The notes beneath the pieces were generated by a model. That model was not told the DNA's origin and did not search any database. It was given only the letters and a program-made list of their open reading frames with translations. Made by a program: the position numbers and the translations under genes. Shown one piece after another: positions 1-13,100 of a stretch of DNA of 64,000 nt. Location: assembly GCA_004352715.1 (NCBI GenBank), contig SCFE01000033.1, forward strand, positions 1,436,110 to 1,500,109. Reading direction: 5' to 3'. Numbering within the stretch: the stretch's first letter is position 1; each line of letters starts with the position of its first letter. This DNA comes from Hofstenia miamia. Taxonomy: Eukaryota; Xenacoelomorpha; Acoela.

Positions 1-3000
1 CATTCCAGATTTATCAGATATATTTTTTGGATTTATAAATTCTAAGAAATTGGAAACATTGCATTCGAATTTAATGCATAGAATACTGAAAATTAGTTCT
101 GAGATAACTCAGTTTTTATCAATATTATAAATAGAATTTTCATTGAATCCTGTTTATTTTGCGCATTCAATTTTTGTGAAGTCGAAAGACATATTGCAGC
201 ATTTGGAAATCAACAGTGAAGGCAGAGCTTACTTGAAGAAACCAAGATTTTTTTTGCGTTTAGGCCTCTTCGTCAGATTAAAAGTAGATGCAAAACCAAG
301 TCTTAGTATGGTCTAAAAATAGTGTTTGCCTTAAACAGCCTGGAGATATTTGAAAATATTTCATGATCCTATAAAGAATGTTTAAGCGATTATAGCGCAA
401 CAACTATTACCGCTATGCTCAATCTAAAAGCACAACTTCATAGAGGTGAATCTCTTCTTTTTTGCTTTTAATTCAATACCCAGTTCTGTGTCATTGAGAT
501 GCGACCTCTGACTTTGCGCACGGAGTGCCTCAATGGGTTTGGAATATCTTAGAAACATCATGAAACAGCCAAATTTCATTGTTGTTTCTATGATTTCAAA
601 ACCTTATGAATACATGAACATTAGGTATGGAGGGAATTTAATTTTTTTTTAAAAAAATTCGAAATTTTCAAAAAAATGGTTAATCTTTTCAGCAACTTCA
701 TCAACAGCAATTTGCTTTAACAGAAATTTTCAAGATTGCATTAAAGCATTTTGCCCAATAGACCTGCATATGCATCACCATTTTTAAATTTGCAGTAGGT
801 TTGGAGAGAATTCTTATTAAAGTGTGGAAAAACAGTTGGACGCTAGGCAAATTAAGGCGAAAAAATGTTTGACGATCCAATCGATATTTTGCGAAATCCA
901 AAAATTCGGTTTAACCAAGTTCTGACTGGATTCCGAACTAAATAACGGAAATGAGCTAATAGTGAGTTCAACCAAGGTCTAGTTAACTGCCAGCCCTTTA
1001 TTGAAAACCCTGAAATTATATGTTTTATAATATTCCTTGTGATTTACATGTAAATTAGAAAAATTTAAAACATATTTTAGATGTTAAACGTTACACAAAC
1101 ATTACAAGACAAGTCAGGTTCAAAAAGAATAAATGTAGTGGGGAAAAAGACCTAAATTCTTATATTGTAAAACCAATTAATTGGAAAGCCTATCGAATGC
1201 CAAAAATGAAACCATACAACTTGGCAAATCTCTATTCTCATTGGATTGCAGAAATCTCAACTTCAAATATCGATAAATTTATGGTTAGATTATTCTTTCC
1301 TTATTAGAAATCTAAATGAATTATTAAAAGTGCTTGTAATTAAATTTCACAAGTGATAATGAGTTACATGTTTTGTACTTTTCTATTTTAAAAAAAGTCG
1401 AGGCTCTATCTGGGCATTTGCCCGAAAGTGGGTTTGTCTATCTAGAACAAGAACTCTTGACTTTGATAAAGGATGGAATAGACTGCTGTTGAGCCTATGC
1501 CAAGGTGAGTCTCAATGTATTCTGTGATAAATTTCGAGGTTAGGGAATTCATTGAACCACCATTCACGTGTAGCNNNNNNNNNNNNNNNNNNNNNGGATG
1601 GAATAGACTGCTGTTGAGCCTATGCCAAGGTGAGTCTCAATGTATTCTGTGATAAATTTCGAGGTTAGGGAATTCATTGAACCACCATTCACGTGTAGCA
1701 AAGCATAGTGCTTGCCCCTTTAGAGGCCATCTAAGGCAACTAGGTTAGTCATTGTTGAAGTAATACCAAATCAACAATCTGCTCTTCTCAAGTTTCAAGT
1801 CCATGTCAGCAATTAAGCCTGACAGTAAGCATGCTAGTTTTAAATTGCCATAGTGCATGTACCACCGAACTCAGGCTTCAACGGACAGATAATTCAATAC
1901 AATTTTTGAGTTATAAAATATTAATTCATCGAAATTGGTATGCGATAGATATCGTGCTGGAAAACTATTGGAATGCTTCGCGTACTCGTACTTCCAAATA
2001 GGCAGTAAAGCGAAAATACTTAATATGCTACTCTCTGAGTAGGAAAATTTATATCATTTTTGTTTTTGCAGTGGAAAATAATAAAACTAGCTAGAAGAAT
2101 TCTGATAATCCAGATGCTGTATATTAATATCCTTTCTTACTTGTACTGATCAGCTAAATGTATGAAATTCATATTTCGTTCTTCGCAATTTTTTCAACTT
2201 AGTTAGAATAAATATAGTACGAAACCTCAAACACTGTCAAATGTGCTAATATTTTCAACATCATTATTTTATTATTCGTTTATATTTTGATTCGTAATGT
2301 ATAATGTCGTTTTACAATGAAATTTTGTAATAGCTTCTAAGGGAATTTCAATTTTTACTCGCAAATTTTACGTGCCGGAAACATCTGAATCTAACCCTAT
2401 TTATATACTATTGTTCAAACTTCAGACTCAATCGATGTTATCTCCAACATTGTTCGAAAACCCAAGAAAAAGGCAAAAATAGATTGACTTTCATGGGAAG
2501 CAAACGTCGCTAAAATTTTCTGATCACATTGTCTAATGCAGAATTGGTCATTCGTTATGTCAAAAACAATGAGCGTTTTTTACTGTCGCTACAACAAATT
2601 GTGAAGATTTTGCTTTGCATTTTCTTCTATCACCAACTTGTGCTGAACGCGTTCTTCAAAATCTGTTTTTTGTAGTTTAAAACGACAATTTTTGGAAGTT
2701 AAATTTATAAATCTCGTTTGATTTTTTCTGAAAATTAGTTTTCAAAAATCATATTTTTGACAAAATATTTATTTAACCCTTTCTACCCCATAAGGAGAGT
2801 GAAAGAGTGAAGCTGCTTTAGTGGAAAAACGCATGATATTGCATTATGCAGATGGTATGCAGCATTCTATCACCAAAATTATATTTTGAAATGTATCAAT
2901 GACCCTACACTAGAATGGTACACATATATACCTGCAGTCCCTAAGGAAGTCCTTTAATGATTGCGAAAAAGGAATGGCAAGTAACAAGGATCAATATAAT

Positions 3001-3158
3001 ATTTATCACACATACTGGTTGACAAACGCCTTTTTTAACCACATGATTAGCTTAATTATTTTTATATTCAAATCAGTCATCAGATTGAACAAATAGGAAT
3101 ATCACGTTCAAGTAGAAAGGACAAAAATTTGAGGATTAATTAGCAATTTGGCTGAACC
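1..3158. other. No supported gene; probable 5' intron or flank of the helicase gene
   Basis: I see no supported coding exon here. The first recognisable helicase exon (3987) starts behind an acceptor, so upstream exons for its N-terminus must lie in this stretch or before the window. The only organised structure is the duplicated block around the 21-N gap near 1575. A weak open stretch near 195-310 has a possible acceptor and donor but no recognisable protein similarity. Confidence 0.5.
1471..1699 (+). repeat. Identical 104-bp block on both sides of a 21-N gap
   Basis: Bases 1471-1574 are repeated as 1596-1699 with only 21 Ns between them; both start GGATGGAATAGACTGC and end CACGTGTAGC. Two contig ends that overlap but were joined across an artificial gap would produce exactly this. 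A genuine tandem duplication is possible but less likely. Confidence 0.85.
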
Positions 3159-3469
3159 TATACCCAATAAACAATAAAACGTTTTATACCCGTCTTATAA
3201 TGGTATAACACGTTGAAGGAAGTCTTAAGGTACGTCTTCTAAACGTATTATAAAACACATTTCTAAACGTTGCTGAATGCCATCTAGTGTCTATCAAGTG
3301 ATGCTCTAAAACTTCTGAACGTCTTCTAGACGTTTTCTAAACGTCTTCTAAGCCATTTCTAAACGTCTTAAAGACGTCTTCTACACCTGACATAGATGCG
3401 ATTTCTACTAAAACGTCTTCTAAACCATTCTAAGACGTCTTCTAAACGTTTTATTGTTTATTAGGTATA
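3159..3469. mobile_element. MITE of 311 bp with internal ACGTCTTCTAA repeats
   Basis: The two ends are inverted copies of each other over about 26 bp (left TATACCCAATAAACAATAAA, right its complement with one mismatch). The interior is filled with repeats of a short motif close to ACGTCTTCTAAA in one orientation. It has no coding capacity. This fits a miniature inverted-repeat transposable element; the superfamily is not clear from the ends. Confidence 0.7.
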
Positions 3470-3986
3470 AATATATCGACTTGCCATTGTCATAAGATTA
3501 TAGTTATCAAAAGTACAAATAAACTGTGAATTATAGCAGTCTAGAAAAACAGATTTGCTTAGGTGTTACATACATCTACCACTAACCCTCAAAGGGTTAT
3601 AGAATTTATGTAAAAAGCATTTATATGGAAATCGTGTAAACCAAGGCACTGTCTGAGAGAGATTAAGACTGCAGTTGGGGTAGGTCAAGGATTATTTGAA
3701 CTGGTACCATGTATGCTCTCGACTAAATAAATTGTCTATGAAGTGCATGTGCTTACTCTGAATGTGCTTTATGATTTTTTCATATATTTAGTGTAACATT
3801 CATTGCATTTTTATTTTTTGTTTTGCGCAGTTTTTTTATGATTGTTTACATTAAAGAAATTTACATCACGAATTAATCAATCGCTAAAGAGTGTAATCAT
3901 AGATTATATCTGTTAGTTAAACAGTCAACATTGGTTTTATAGCTTAACTTCATAGTTAATCAATGTTTTAGACCATAAAAATTTAG

Positions 3987-4192
3987 GTAGAAGTTAAAGA
4001 ATTTAAAAAGAATTTGTACTACATTTTGAATGAGCTTGCAAATGCGGTCGTTAGGTGCATAATTGCTCAAGAAAATGTTGCGGTTTTCATTTCGAGTTAT
4101 TCTGAAAAAAGTGATCTTGCTGAACTTGTTTTTCAGAAGACATTTCAAACAAAAGAAAGAGTGTTCTTTGTATCTCCTTCAGATTTGCAAAG
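3987..4192 (+). CDS. Helicase exon with degenerate Walker A (motif I) and motif Ia
   Basis: The exon lies between acceptor ATTTAG and donor GTAAAC. It encodes the block NVAVFISSYSEKSDLAELVF, which lines up with the family's SVLVAAHTSAGKT-type motif I, followed by RVFFVSPSDLQ for motif Ia. It ends in phase 2 and joins the next exon to give SPSDLQSKR, matching the family's SPIKALSNQK. The lysine and threonine of GKT that bind ATP phosphate and magnesium are not conserved as a GKT triplet. Confidence 0.8.
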
Positions 4193-7100
4193 GTAAACTT
4201 AATGCAATTCCATTTATGAAAGGACTTTTGTTTTAACCCTATTTCAGCCGGGAGGGGGTGCTGAGGAAGCATACCCTAAAGAAACAATGTCATATCTCAA
4301 GTTTGAAAAATTTGTCCTTATTTTTTTTACTTTTCCTAAAAACGAATCGTTAAAAGTAGTATAAATTTTTTGATTATTTTTATAGATGTATTCATTATAT
4401 TCCATCAAGCATATATTTTATTTATTTTATCCTGTAATCTGTACGTTGTTCCCTAAGTGTTTGTTTATTATATTACATATTAATTGGATATATAATGGAT
4501 ATTTTTGTACTTAGCTATATGTTATCCATGACACTGCTAAATTTCAGTTTTGAGAACATATATTTTTCAGATTGTATGGTACTAGGGCAAATTTCCAGAG
4601 GTCAGTATGCTTTATGATGTCAGAGCACCACAATATCGAATTTTTTGTTCTCTTAGTATGAGATGAAAGCGGTACCCTCAATTGGCGACCATGACTGGTC
4701 TGGTTCCGGTCACCCCCTAACCCGTAACCGGTGTTGACCGTTCATCACATCATAGGGTATCGGTTTTGACCACTTTACCTGGTTTTTGGTAGTTCTATGT
4801 TAATAATTATTCCATGATAGATTTCAGCAATTAATGGCACACTGTGATCACCTCCAAACATTGAAGATGATGATTTTGAATCTTAATTCTTAGCCTAATT
4901 AATAATCAGCCACAGGGCATAACGTCTGTGGTGATCCAGAAATCAAAATAAAGTAAAAATTCAACTACCCGTAGTTTATTAAATGTGAAGTTTACTCTGA
5001 AAATATAATCTAATAATGAATGGTGGCATCTTATTGGTTTGTGCCTTTAAAGGCACAGTGGGCAATGGACAAGTTTTTTACCAATTTATTTAACTTCTAA
5101 ATAATTACTATAACGATTCATTTGCAATATATAACGGTAAAAATTAAATCAGAGCTACAATTAAATATGGTGTTATTGTTTATATATACTTAGAGCTCCT
5201 ATTTAAAAAATTTATACAACTGAATCGACCTTTAATGCTCAATGTCAATATTTCGTTATGCACTTGAATTGATTCAAAAAGACGAATTGATCCACGTTAG
5301 TGAATTGCTTATATGATCCACAGTACAGAATACATAAATGAAATTTTTTGTCAAATACATTGTATTCACAATCATGTGTTAGTAAATATAATTATGGTAA
5401 TTGTCACGTGCTTTCGCAACTTGAGATTTAAAGAACTGGTATCACCAGAGATGTATCTCAAAATGACCAGTTTTGACTGGTGAAGAGAAATTAGGAGTGA
5501 CCAGTCCGGTTCGGTGGTCAGTACCGATCGGCTTCCATATGTAAGATTAGTCCTACAAAGTATCACTGCTTGATAATGAATATGGTGCTGTTGGAGCATA
5601 CTTTTGTTTTTAAAAGTGACAAGACGCCTGACCTAGATAGGGTTAACTTTTAGCTAAACCTAATGAAATAAGAAAGCGCATGGGCATTTGGCATTGCGAG
5701 TTGTGCACGCCAGATTTCAGTAATTATTTTTATGAAAACTATAAGAATAAATGTTTGACATTGACAGTTTCTCTCATTCAACTATTAGTTCTTCAACATG
5801 ATAATGAAAGATGCCCTTTATCAGCATGCTCTACATACAGCCCTGATCTAAATTTATGAGAAAAATTTAGCTATTTACATACAACTGTGTTTATTGCCCA
5901 AATTTCGAATACCGCTTCCAAGATTCTGAATAGTTCTCGAAAGCTCTTCAAACTTTTTGTTAAACCATAAATACAATGTATGCATTTAAAGGTGCATTTT
6001 GTGTGTATTTATCCAAGCCTAAGCTTAATCAAGTAAGCTTTTAAATTATGTGAACAATTGCTGTGCAATTTCATTATTAACCTGTAAAACTTATGATGCG
6101 TCTTGAGCCTAATTATAAAAAATGTTGGTCTTTTGTCATTGCGAATGTTTAGCAATCTGAATAATCCTAATTGACGAATTATGTTAAAAATTCTTTGTTT
6201 AAGAGAAACAATTTTGGTTCTTTATTTTGTGGCTCATACTGGGCTTTTGTGGGACTCAAATTTCATTTGTCCAAGTCAGTGTCAATGGATTTCATCCCAG
6301 TTTTGTTCTTTGAAATTTACTGGTCCCATAGCCCCAACCGAACCCCGCTCAAACAGTTTCTAATCCGACCATGCTATAATAAAGAGAAACGTCTATTTCT
6401 TTATAATTTTCTTCATAACATAAATATAAAATATCCAATCGAAATAAGATTAACGTAGGATTTGATCATTTAAATCAAAATTTATGCGTTCAATTTCAAT
6501 GAATGCAAATCCTGAATCTTGAGTCTTTTCTCAACCTCCTGAAAAGGTTTGTTCACCAGACTAAGCTAATTGTCAACTGTTTGATAACCCGACCCGACTC
6601 ACGGATCAACACATTTCCACAGCTGAACCCCATTATCGCACTGGCTTAGCTTCCATTTTTGAAAAACAATTTTGAGTGATATCCTGAAATCCTCAGTTCG
6701 AGTTTCATTTAGGACCCGAGCCAACACTGTGTAATATTGCTCCAATTTTCCAATTTTTTAAAAGCTAAAAAGCAAGGTCTATATACTTTGAAATATTAAC
6801 ATGTTGTTTTTGTTCAACACAATTATTGAAATTTCTGGGTGTAAGAGGAAAATTGGAATAGCAATTCAGAATTACTTGAAAACTTTGGTATTTCAGAATT
6901 TCAGAACTAAACTTTTGATTAACACATTTTATGATATTACCTTAGTTTTAGAATTATTGATTTAATGTTATCACATATTAAAAATATGGTCAATTTGATT
7001 ACTGTTTTTTATCAATTTATTGGAATTTGCCTTTTTGGCATTAATGCTGGGATTAAATTCAAGTGGTTACAATTGTTAGTTTTCTGCCCACGGGTTATGC

Positions 7101-10100
7101 TAATGCAGGTTGAAACTGCATTGATCAAGGTCGAAGTTGGCAGTATTTTGTTCTTTAGTCTCCAAGAGTGCAAAGATGAGACTCTTAAGCATTATTTACC
7201 GCCTATCTGTGTTCTGCTCATTGCACTTTACAAAAGCACCTATATTATTACATTGCAACTTATCTAAAAAATATATTATCACACTGCAATCAATAGAAAA
7301 AATATTATCACTTTGCAACTACTATAAACTGTGTTATCACATTGCAAATAACAAAAAATATATTAGCACATTGCAACTTGCAGAAACAATATTGTAGATA
7401 ACTTGTTGAGTCCATTTGACACATAATGGTGGAAATATGGCTTTAGGAGGTGTCTTCAAACGTGTTTTAGTTGCAAAAGTACCAACCGAATATTGATCTA
7501 TCAATTTCATTGTAAATGAATCAAAATTTCTAATCTATTAGTTTCCCATCCTTAAAATAAAGTTCAATAAAAGAAAAAATACTAATTACATGTTCTTTAG
7601 CAAACGATGTTTTCTGCATTTTACACGAAGATTTGAAGATGTTGGCCTGCTAACAGCTGATGTTTGTAAATTTGGACAGTCAAGAATAATGATAATGACT
7701 GTGGACTGTTTGCATGAAAAACTTCTACGTGAAGAACGCAACATATTCTTTGATGAAGTCAGTTGGATTATTTTTGACAATGCACATTTTTTAAGTGATC
7801 CCGATAATGGCTTCATGCTGGAAGAGTGTCTCATTATAATTCCAAAGTACATTAATGTAGTCCTGCTTTCATCTAGTTTTTCAAATGCCCAAGAAATTTC
7901 AAAATACGTGGCATATGTAAGGCAAAAGACATGTCATGTAATTGCCACTAGTGAATATCCTCAAGCGAATTTAATATATTACACAATTGATGAAGCTAAT
8001 AAAATATTCCGCATTAAAGGCAAGGAAGAGTTTGTGGCTTGGAAGAGAACTCTTAACTCGAATTTAAAAAAAACAGCAATATCAAAGCAGAAAATTGAAA
8101 AAAAGTGGCACAACTTACTTGAAAATTTCAAAATTACACATCAATTACCTGTTGTTGTTTTTTCATTTCGTAAGGAAACGTGTGAAGAATTGCTTACACT
8201 TCAATTGGAGGAAAGAAGTTTAAATTCACCAGATGAGGAGCAACAAGTTAAGAAATACTATGATATGTATCTAGAAAAAGTAAATCTGTTGGAAGAAAAA
8301 CTGTTAGTACACGTTAATATGCACTTGGGTTTTCTAAAAAAAGGGTATGCAGTGTATCATATGGGAATGGTGAGTCAGATAAGAGAGCTGATTGCGATCT
8401 TATTTGAAAATAACTTGGTGAAAATGGTCTTTTCAACAGTGAAGTTTGCAAATGATGTATGGTCATCAGCAAAAACGTTGGTCGTTTTTGATTTGGAAAC
8501 GTGTGATATATTTGAGAAAAAATTTCTTACGCCATTTGGATTTAATCTCATTGCAGAGAAACTAGAGAAAAATGAGCCTTACAAAGAAAAAAGTATAATT
8601 GTAATGTTGAATAAGGAATGTGATTTAGAAACACTAGAAGGCCTAATATACCACAATAAAATGGACAGCAGCTATCATTTGAGTGTTTCAACAATGCTTC
8701 ATTATCCACTCGCTAAAGAAGCATTTTCGTATAAAGATATTTATCATCTTTCTCTGTTATTCTTCCAAGGTGATGAGGACAAGAAAGAATCCCTAAAACA
8801 CAATGCACATAAACTTGAAGAAATACTAAGAAAAACCGCCTCTGCCAATAAATTCAGATATTTTGCAAAATATTGCAATGTATTCCCTTTGATTGAATCA
8901 TACATATTTCACAAAATGCGGATGAAACCATGTACGACAATCAGTTATAAAAATGTTATTTCTGATGCTTTTAAAATCATTACCTCCAAAACCATTGCAG
9001 AGAGATTACTGACAGACTTTCAGAGTGATGATGACATAGATGGATTCATCCAAACTGCAGCAGATAATAAGTTAATGCTTAAACTGGAATTAGGCGACCA
9101 TCAGCAATATTTAGCAGGTAAGCATTAATAAAACTACTTCTAATTAATTGATCTTAATGCTATTGAAAAATTTATAAAATCTGCTCATGGTGATTAGTGT
9201 TTTTGTCTCTTCTATGTACATTATTTTCTCAAGCTAATCTATTTATTTGATAAAAACTTCAAAGTTGTTATTGGAAAAGCAATTAATGTATCATAATATT
9301 GTAATAACAGGCATTACAAAAATTATGTAGTTCATTTTTTTATCTTTCCAGTGGTAATGTTTATAACTTTTAAAACTGAAAATCTTTTGTTTTAACGAAT
9401 TTCTCAGTGCAAGATTTTCTTATGGCGAGCATCTCTGTCATGATTAAGTTCAGTGACCAAAAGTGGATAGGTAAAATACTGAAAAAAATCGACATTAAAA
9501 ATGCATTTCTCCACCTTATTTTCTAATATTTTACACTACTTGTATGCAATGCTTTAAAGCAGTTTTAAAATAAGTATTTATTAAGTTACAAATCGCACAT
9601 TCTCTTACAAACATTTCATTTTAATTTTTAACAAATGATGGATTAAAACATCCATTTGCATTGCAAATACAAATCTCGATTTTTTCACATTTGATATCAG
9701 AATGGTGCACTTTACAACAGTATTCTAACAAAACTTTCATTATCGAATTACAGAATATGATATTTAATCAGACCGTGATGGTTCGCATCTCTTCTGTAAG
9801 CATTGTGTATATTTTTATTTAAATTTTCCATCATCAAAACTTGTATTTTTTGAATCATTTAAATTACTTCCATGTTTAAGATTCAAATCATCATGCAGAC
9901 CCCTCAAGAACCACAATTTATTGTAACTATTTCTTTTATATAGTGAAGCTGACTTACTTTCATTGAAGCTTGTAATTCAGAATATCAGATTTCGTGGCTT
10001 TTATATATTTACGTAAGCTTAGCAGTTACTATGAGCATTTAAAAGTTTTATGAAGATACAAAACTCTTTTAATTGAATATTCTTTGTATTTTGCTATTGG

Positions 10101-13100
10101 AAATTATTTGTTAAATTTCAGATTTTGCTCCTTTTGGATACAGTCAACATCTGATCGATGCTGCATTACAATGGTTTAATGGCAAAACGTTTTCTGAAAT
10201 ATATTTTACAGCAAGTCATGGGAACCAAAACGGCAAAATCATTTATGAGGTATTATGTTTTATATTTGAAAATTCACTATACACTTAAATTAAATATATT
10301 TCTTAAAGTAATTTAACACTTATAGTTGATGAAAAGTTTCTCTACAATCAGTGCTGCACAGACTTGTCAACGAGTCGTAATTTCTAAGCTCGACTCGGAT
10401 CAGCTCGGCACGGCTCATTTAAATATTGAGTAAGTTTGGCTCAGCTCGGGTCGCCACAGAAAATCTTTCAATGAGGCTCGTTTCAGCTCTGTATTTTTGT
10501 TAATATTGTGCTCTCACAATTTTTTTAATTGCTCTTCCTATTATTTAATAAACATTTCTAAAATACGATTATTGAATGAAAAAATATGAAAAATCTGCAT
10601 AATCAAATTAACAAGCAGCACTATAAATTTGGTTTGCTTAAAAACGGCTCGTTTTGGGCTCGTTGTATATCCAATACTCTGCTCAAGCTCGGCTCGGCTC
10701 GTTGACAAGTCTGGTGCTGTAGCTGCATAGAGGGCAGGGCTCTCTTCCCTCCAGAGAAAATAGTTTATTAGAACATTGCAATGACATTGTTATAAATTTT
10801 TTCTCCCCTCACATTACCTGGGCTGGCTCCGCCTCTGTCCTTTATGTTAAATATCCTATATATAAATCTTCTGTGAAAGTTTAAAAATATTTAATATAAA
10901 TAAACACACTGAAGCATTGTCGAAATAAAATTTTCGGTATGCATTCAAATGCCATAGGATTTTTATGTATTGGCTAACTATTCTTAATGACAGATCATTT
11001 AAAAAATTGATTGCCGATGTGCTCTCATAGTTTGCATCTTCCGTTTTGAATTCTAGTCTGGCTGTGATGCGACGAATAATTGTCTAATTTAGTTCGTTTT
11101 GCGGAAATAAATTTTCTTCATTCGTAAACTAACACTGAAATGCAATGCGATATTAACCGTTAGTTTCACACATCCATAGCTGTACTTTAAGTTAAAGGAG
11201 GAAGCCGTAGCCACGTAAAAGTTACATTATCGACAAGAGACAAGCATATATAACATACTTTATAAAAATGTCAAAATTAGTCAAATACGTCAAAAAAACT
11301 GCATCAAACATAAATATGCAAGCCCGCGAAAACCAGCTTAATAACACTCTTTCAACTTAAAGAGTTCAGCAAGGAAATTACCTAGCATCCATAATCTTGA
11401 ACAAATTGTTAGATCTTCATTATTCTCAACTAGTAAAGTTTTATGCAATCAGGATTGCACAAGCTTAGAAAATCCTCCCTATGACATGGGAAGTAGGCAA
11501 GGTGATCAAATTAATTTCTATAAATAATGGAATTACTTGAATATGCTCAGAAATAAACATTTAAAATGTTTCCTTTTTTATAAGCAGCTTAAATGGTTCA
11601 AAATTATTCACAGAGAGTTCCAGTGATTTAAGACATATTGAAAACTGTATTTTAACCTTCATATTTTGATGACCTTATCTGGGTAAGCAGTAGATGTTTC
11701 ATTCAGTTATTGTTATAGAAATTCATGGTTGGTAGTAAATTTATCGCAAGGAAGTAAAAACCATAACTTTAAATGTTGCACATGTTATTAAAAAGAATTT
11801 TCACAAAATTCTGATGTTTTTAATGTGAAGTCGCCTAGCTCCAGCACCTATGGAATTATCATATCTCATCAGATGAGATAGCATCTTCTTTGTTAATTTT
11901 GATGATATTCGTTAATATACAAACTACTGTTTTCATTGGTAAATATTCATGGTGTTTTCAGTTGTAATAATATTTACGTGACAGGTAGCCTGGTTTTGAT
12001 ATTATTAAATTGTCTGACAATTTTATGCAATTCAATTACAACAAAGTTGCAAATAGACCACGTTTGACTATTTTCTTATAGTAGACGTGGTTGTAATTGT
12101 AATGAGCATTTATGGTTTCAATCTTTCCAAAATTTTAGTCCCAGTAAATACAATGCGAGTTGATTGTCATACAGAATCAAACTTTACACAAATTTTACTT
12201 GAAGCCAAACCGGGCAATCGCCAAAAACAAACAAATCAGCTAATTTACTATTCTGACTTCTGGAGCTGTTCACAGAAAAAATAGAATTAAGAGTTATTAT
12301 TGCAATAAATGTGGTGCAATAATTTATTGCAGTTAGAATATTTTCCTTGATAGTTGAAAAGCGCCAAAAGCATATTAGTAGTATATAAATAAGGCAATTT
12401 CGTTACACTCTTTTCTGATTGGTCGAGGTGGCGGCAATTTCGTTACACTTTTTTCTGATTGGTCGAGAGGGGGAGTCCAGCCTGTTACACTTTTTTCCGA
12501 TTGGTCGAGAGGGGTGGCCTTTGACCTGAGATGCCGTGGATATTGGCGGGGGGTGTTTTACTGACGTCATGGATGTAATTTTACTAGTTTTTGTGTTATT
12601 TATGTGATCTAATTTCGAAAAATATTTCCAAGTAAAAATAATTTGCATACTTGTTTAAAAAGTGGAATCAAGGAATATTTCCAAGTAAAAATAATTTGCA
12701 TACTTGTTTAAAAAGTGGAATCAAGGAATATTTCCNTGGGCTCGTTGTATATCCAATACTCTGCTCAAGCTCGGCTTGACAAGTCTGGTGCTGTAGCTGC
12801 ATAGAGGGCAGGGCTCCCTTCCCTTCAGAGAAAATAGCAAGTTAGTTTATTAGAACATTGCAATGACATTGTTATACATTTTTTCTCCCCTCACATTACC
12901 TGGGCTGGCTCCGCCTCTGTCCTTTATGTTAAATATCCTATATATAAATCTTCTGTGAAAGTTTAAAAATATTTAATATAAATAAACACACTGAAGCATT
13001 GTCGAAATAAAATTTTCGGTATGCATTCAAATGCCATAGGATTTTTATGTATTGGCTAACTATTCTTAATGACAGATCATTTAAAAAATTGATTGCCGAT

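Larger units (their letters stand above)
4193..7600 (+). other. Helicase intron 1 (3.4 kb)
   Basis: Begins GTAAAC and ends TTCTTTAG. It contains a degenerate hAT-like repeat (about 4680-5535) and an AT-rich minisatellite (7246-7393). I see no further coding exon in it; short open stretches such as those near 6171-6458 and 6965-7267 have no recognisable similarity. Confidence 0.7.

Noticed and set aside
195-310. Possible upstream helicase exon
   Set aside because: Has AG and GT at plausible positions, but the translation (HLEINSEGRAYLKKP) does not resemble MTR4/SKI2 N-terminal sequence.
7590-7600. ATG at 7590 as the start of the helicase
   Set aside because: The bases TGTTCTTTAG form the acceptor; joining at 7601 to the exon ending 4192 restores the conserved SPSDLQSKR junction, and motif I and Ia lie in the earlier exon.
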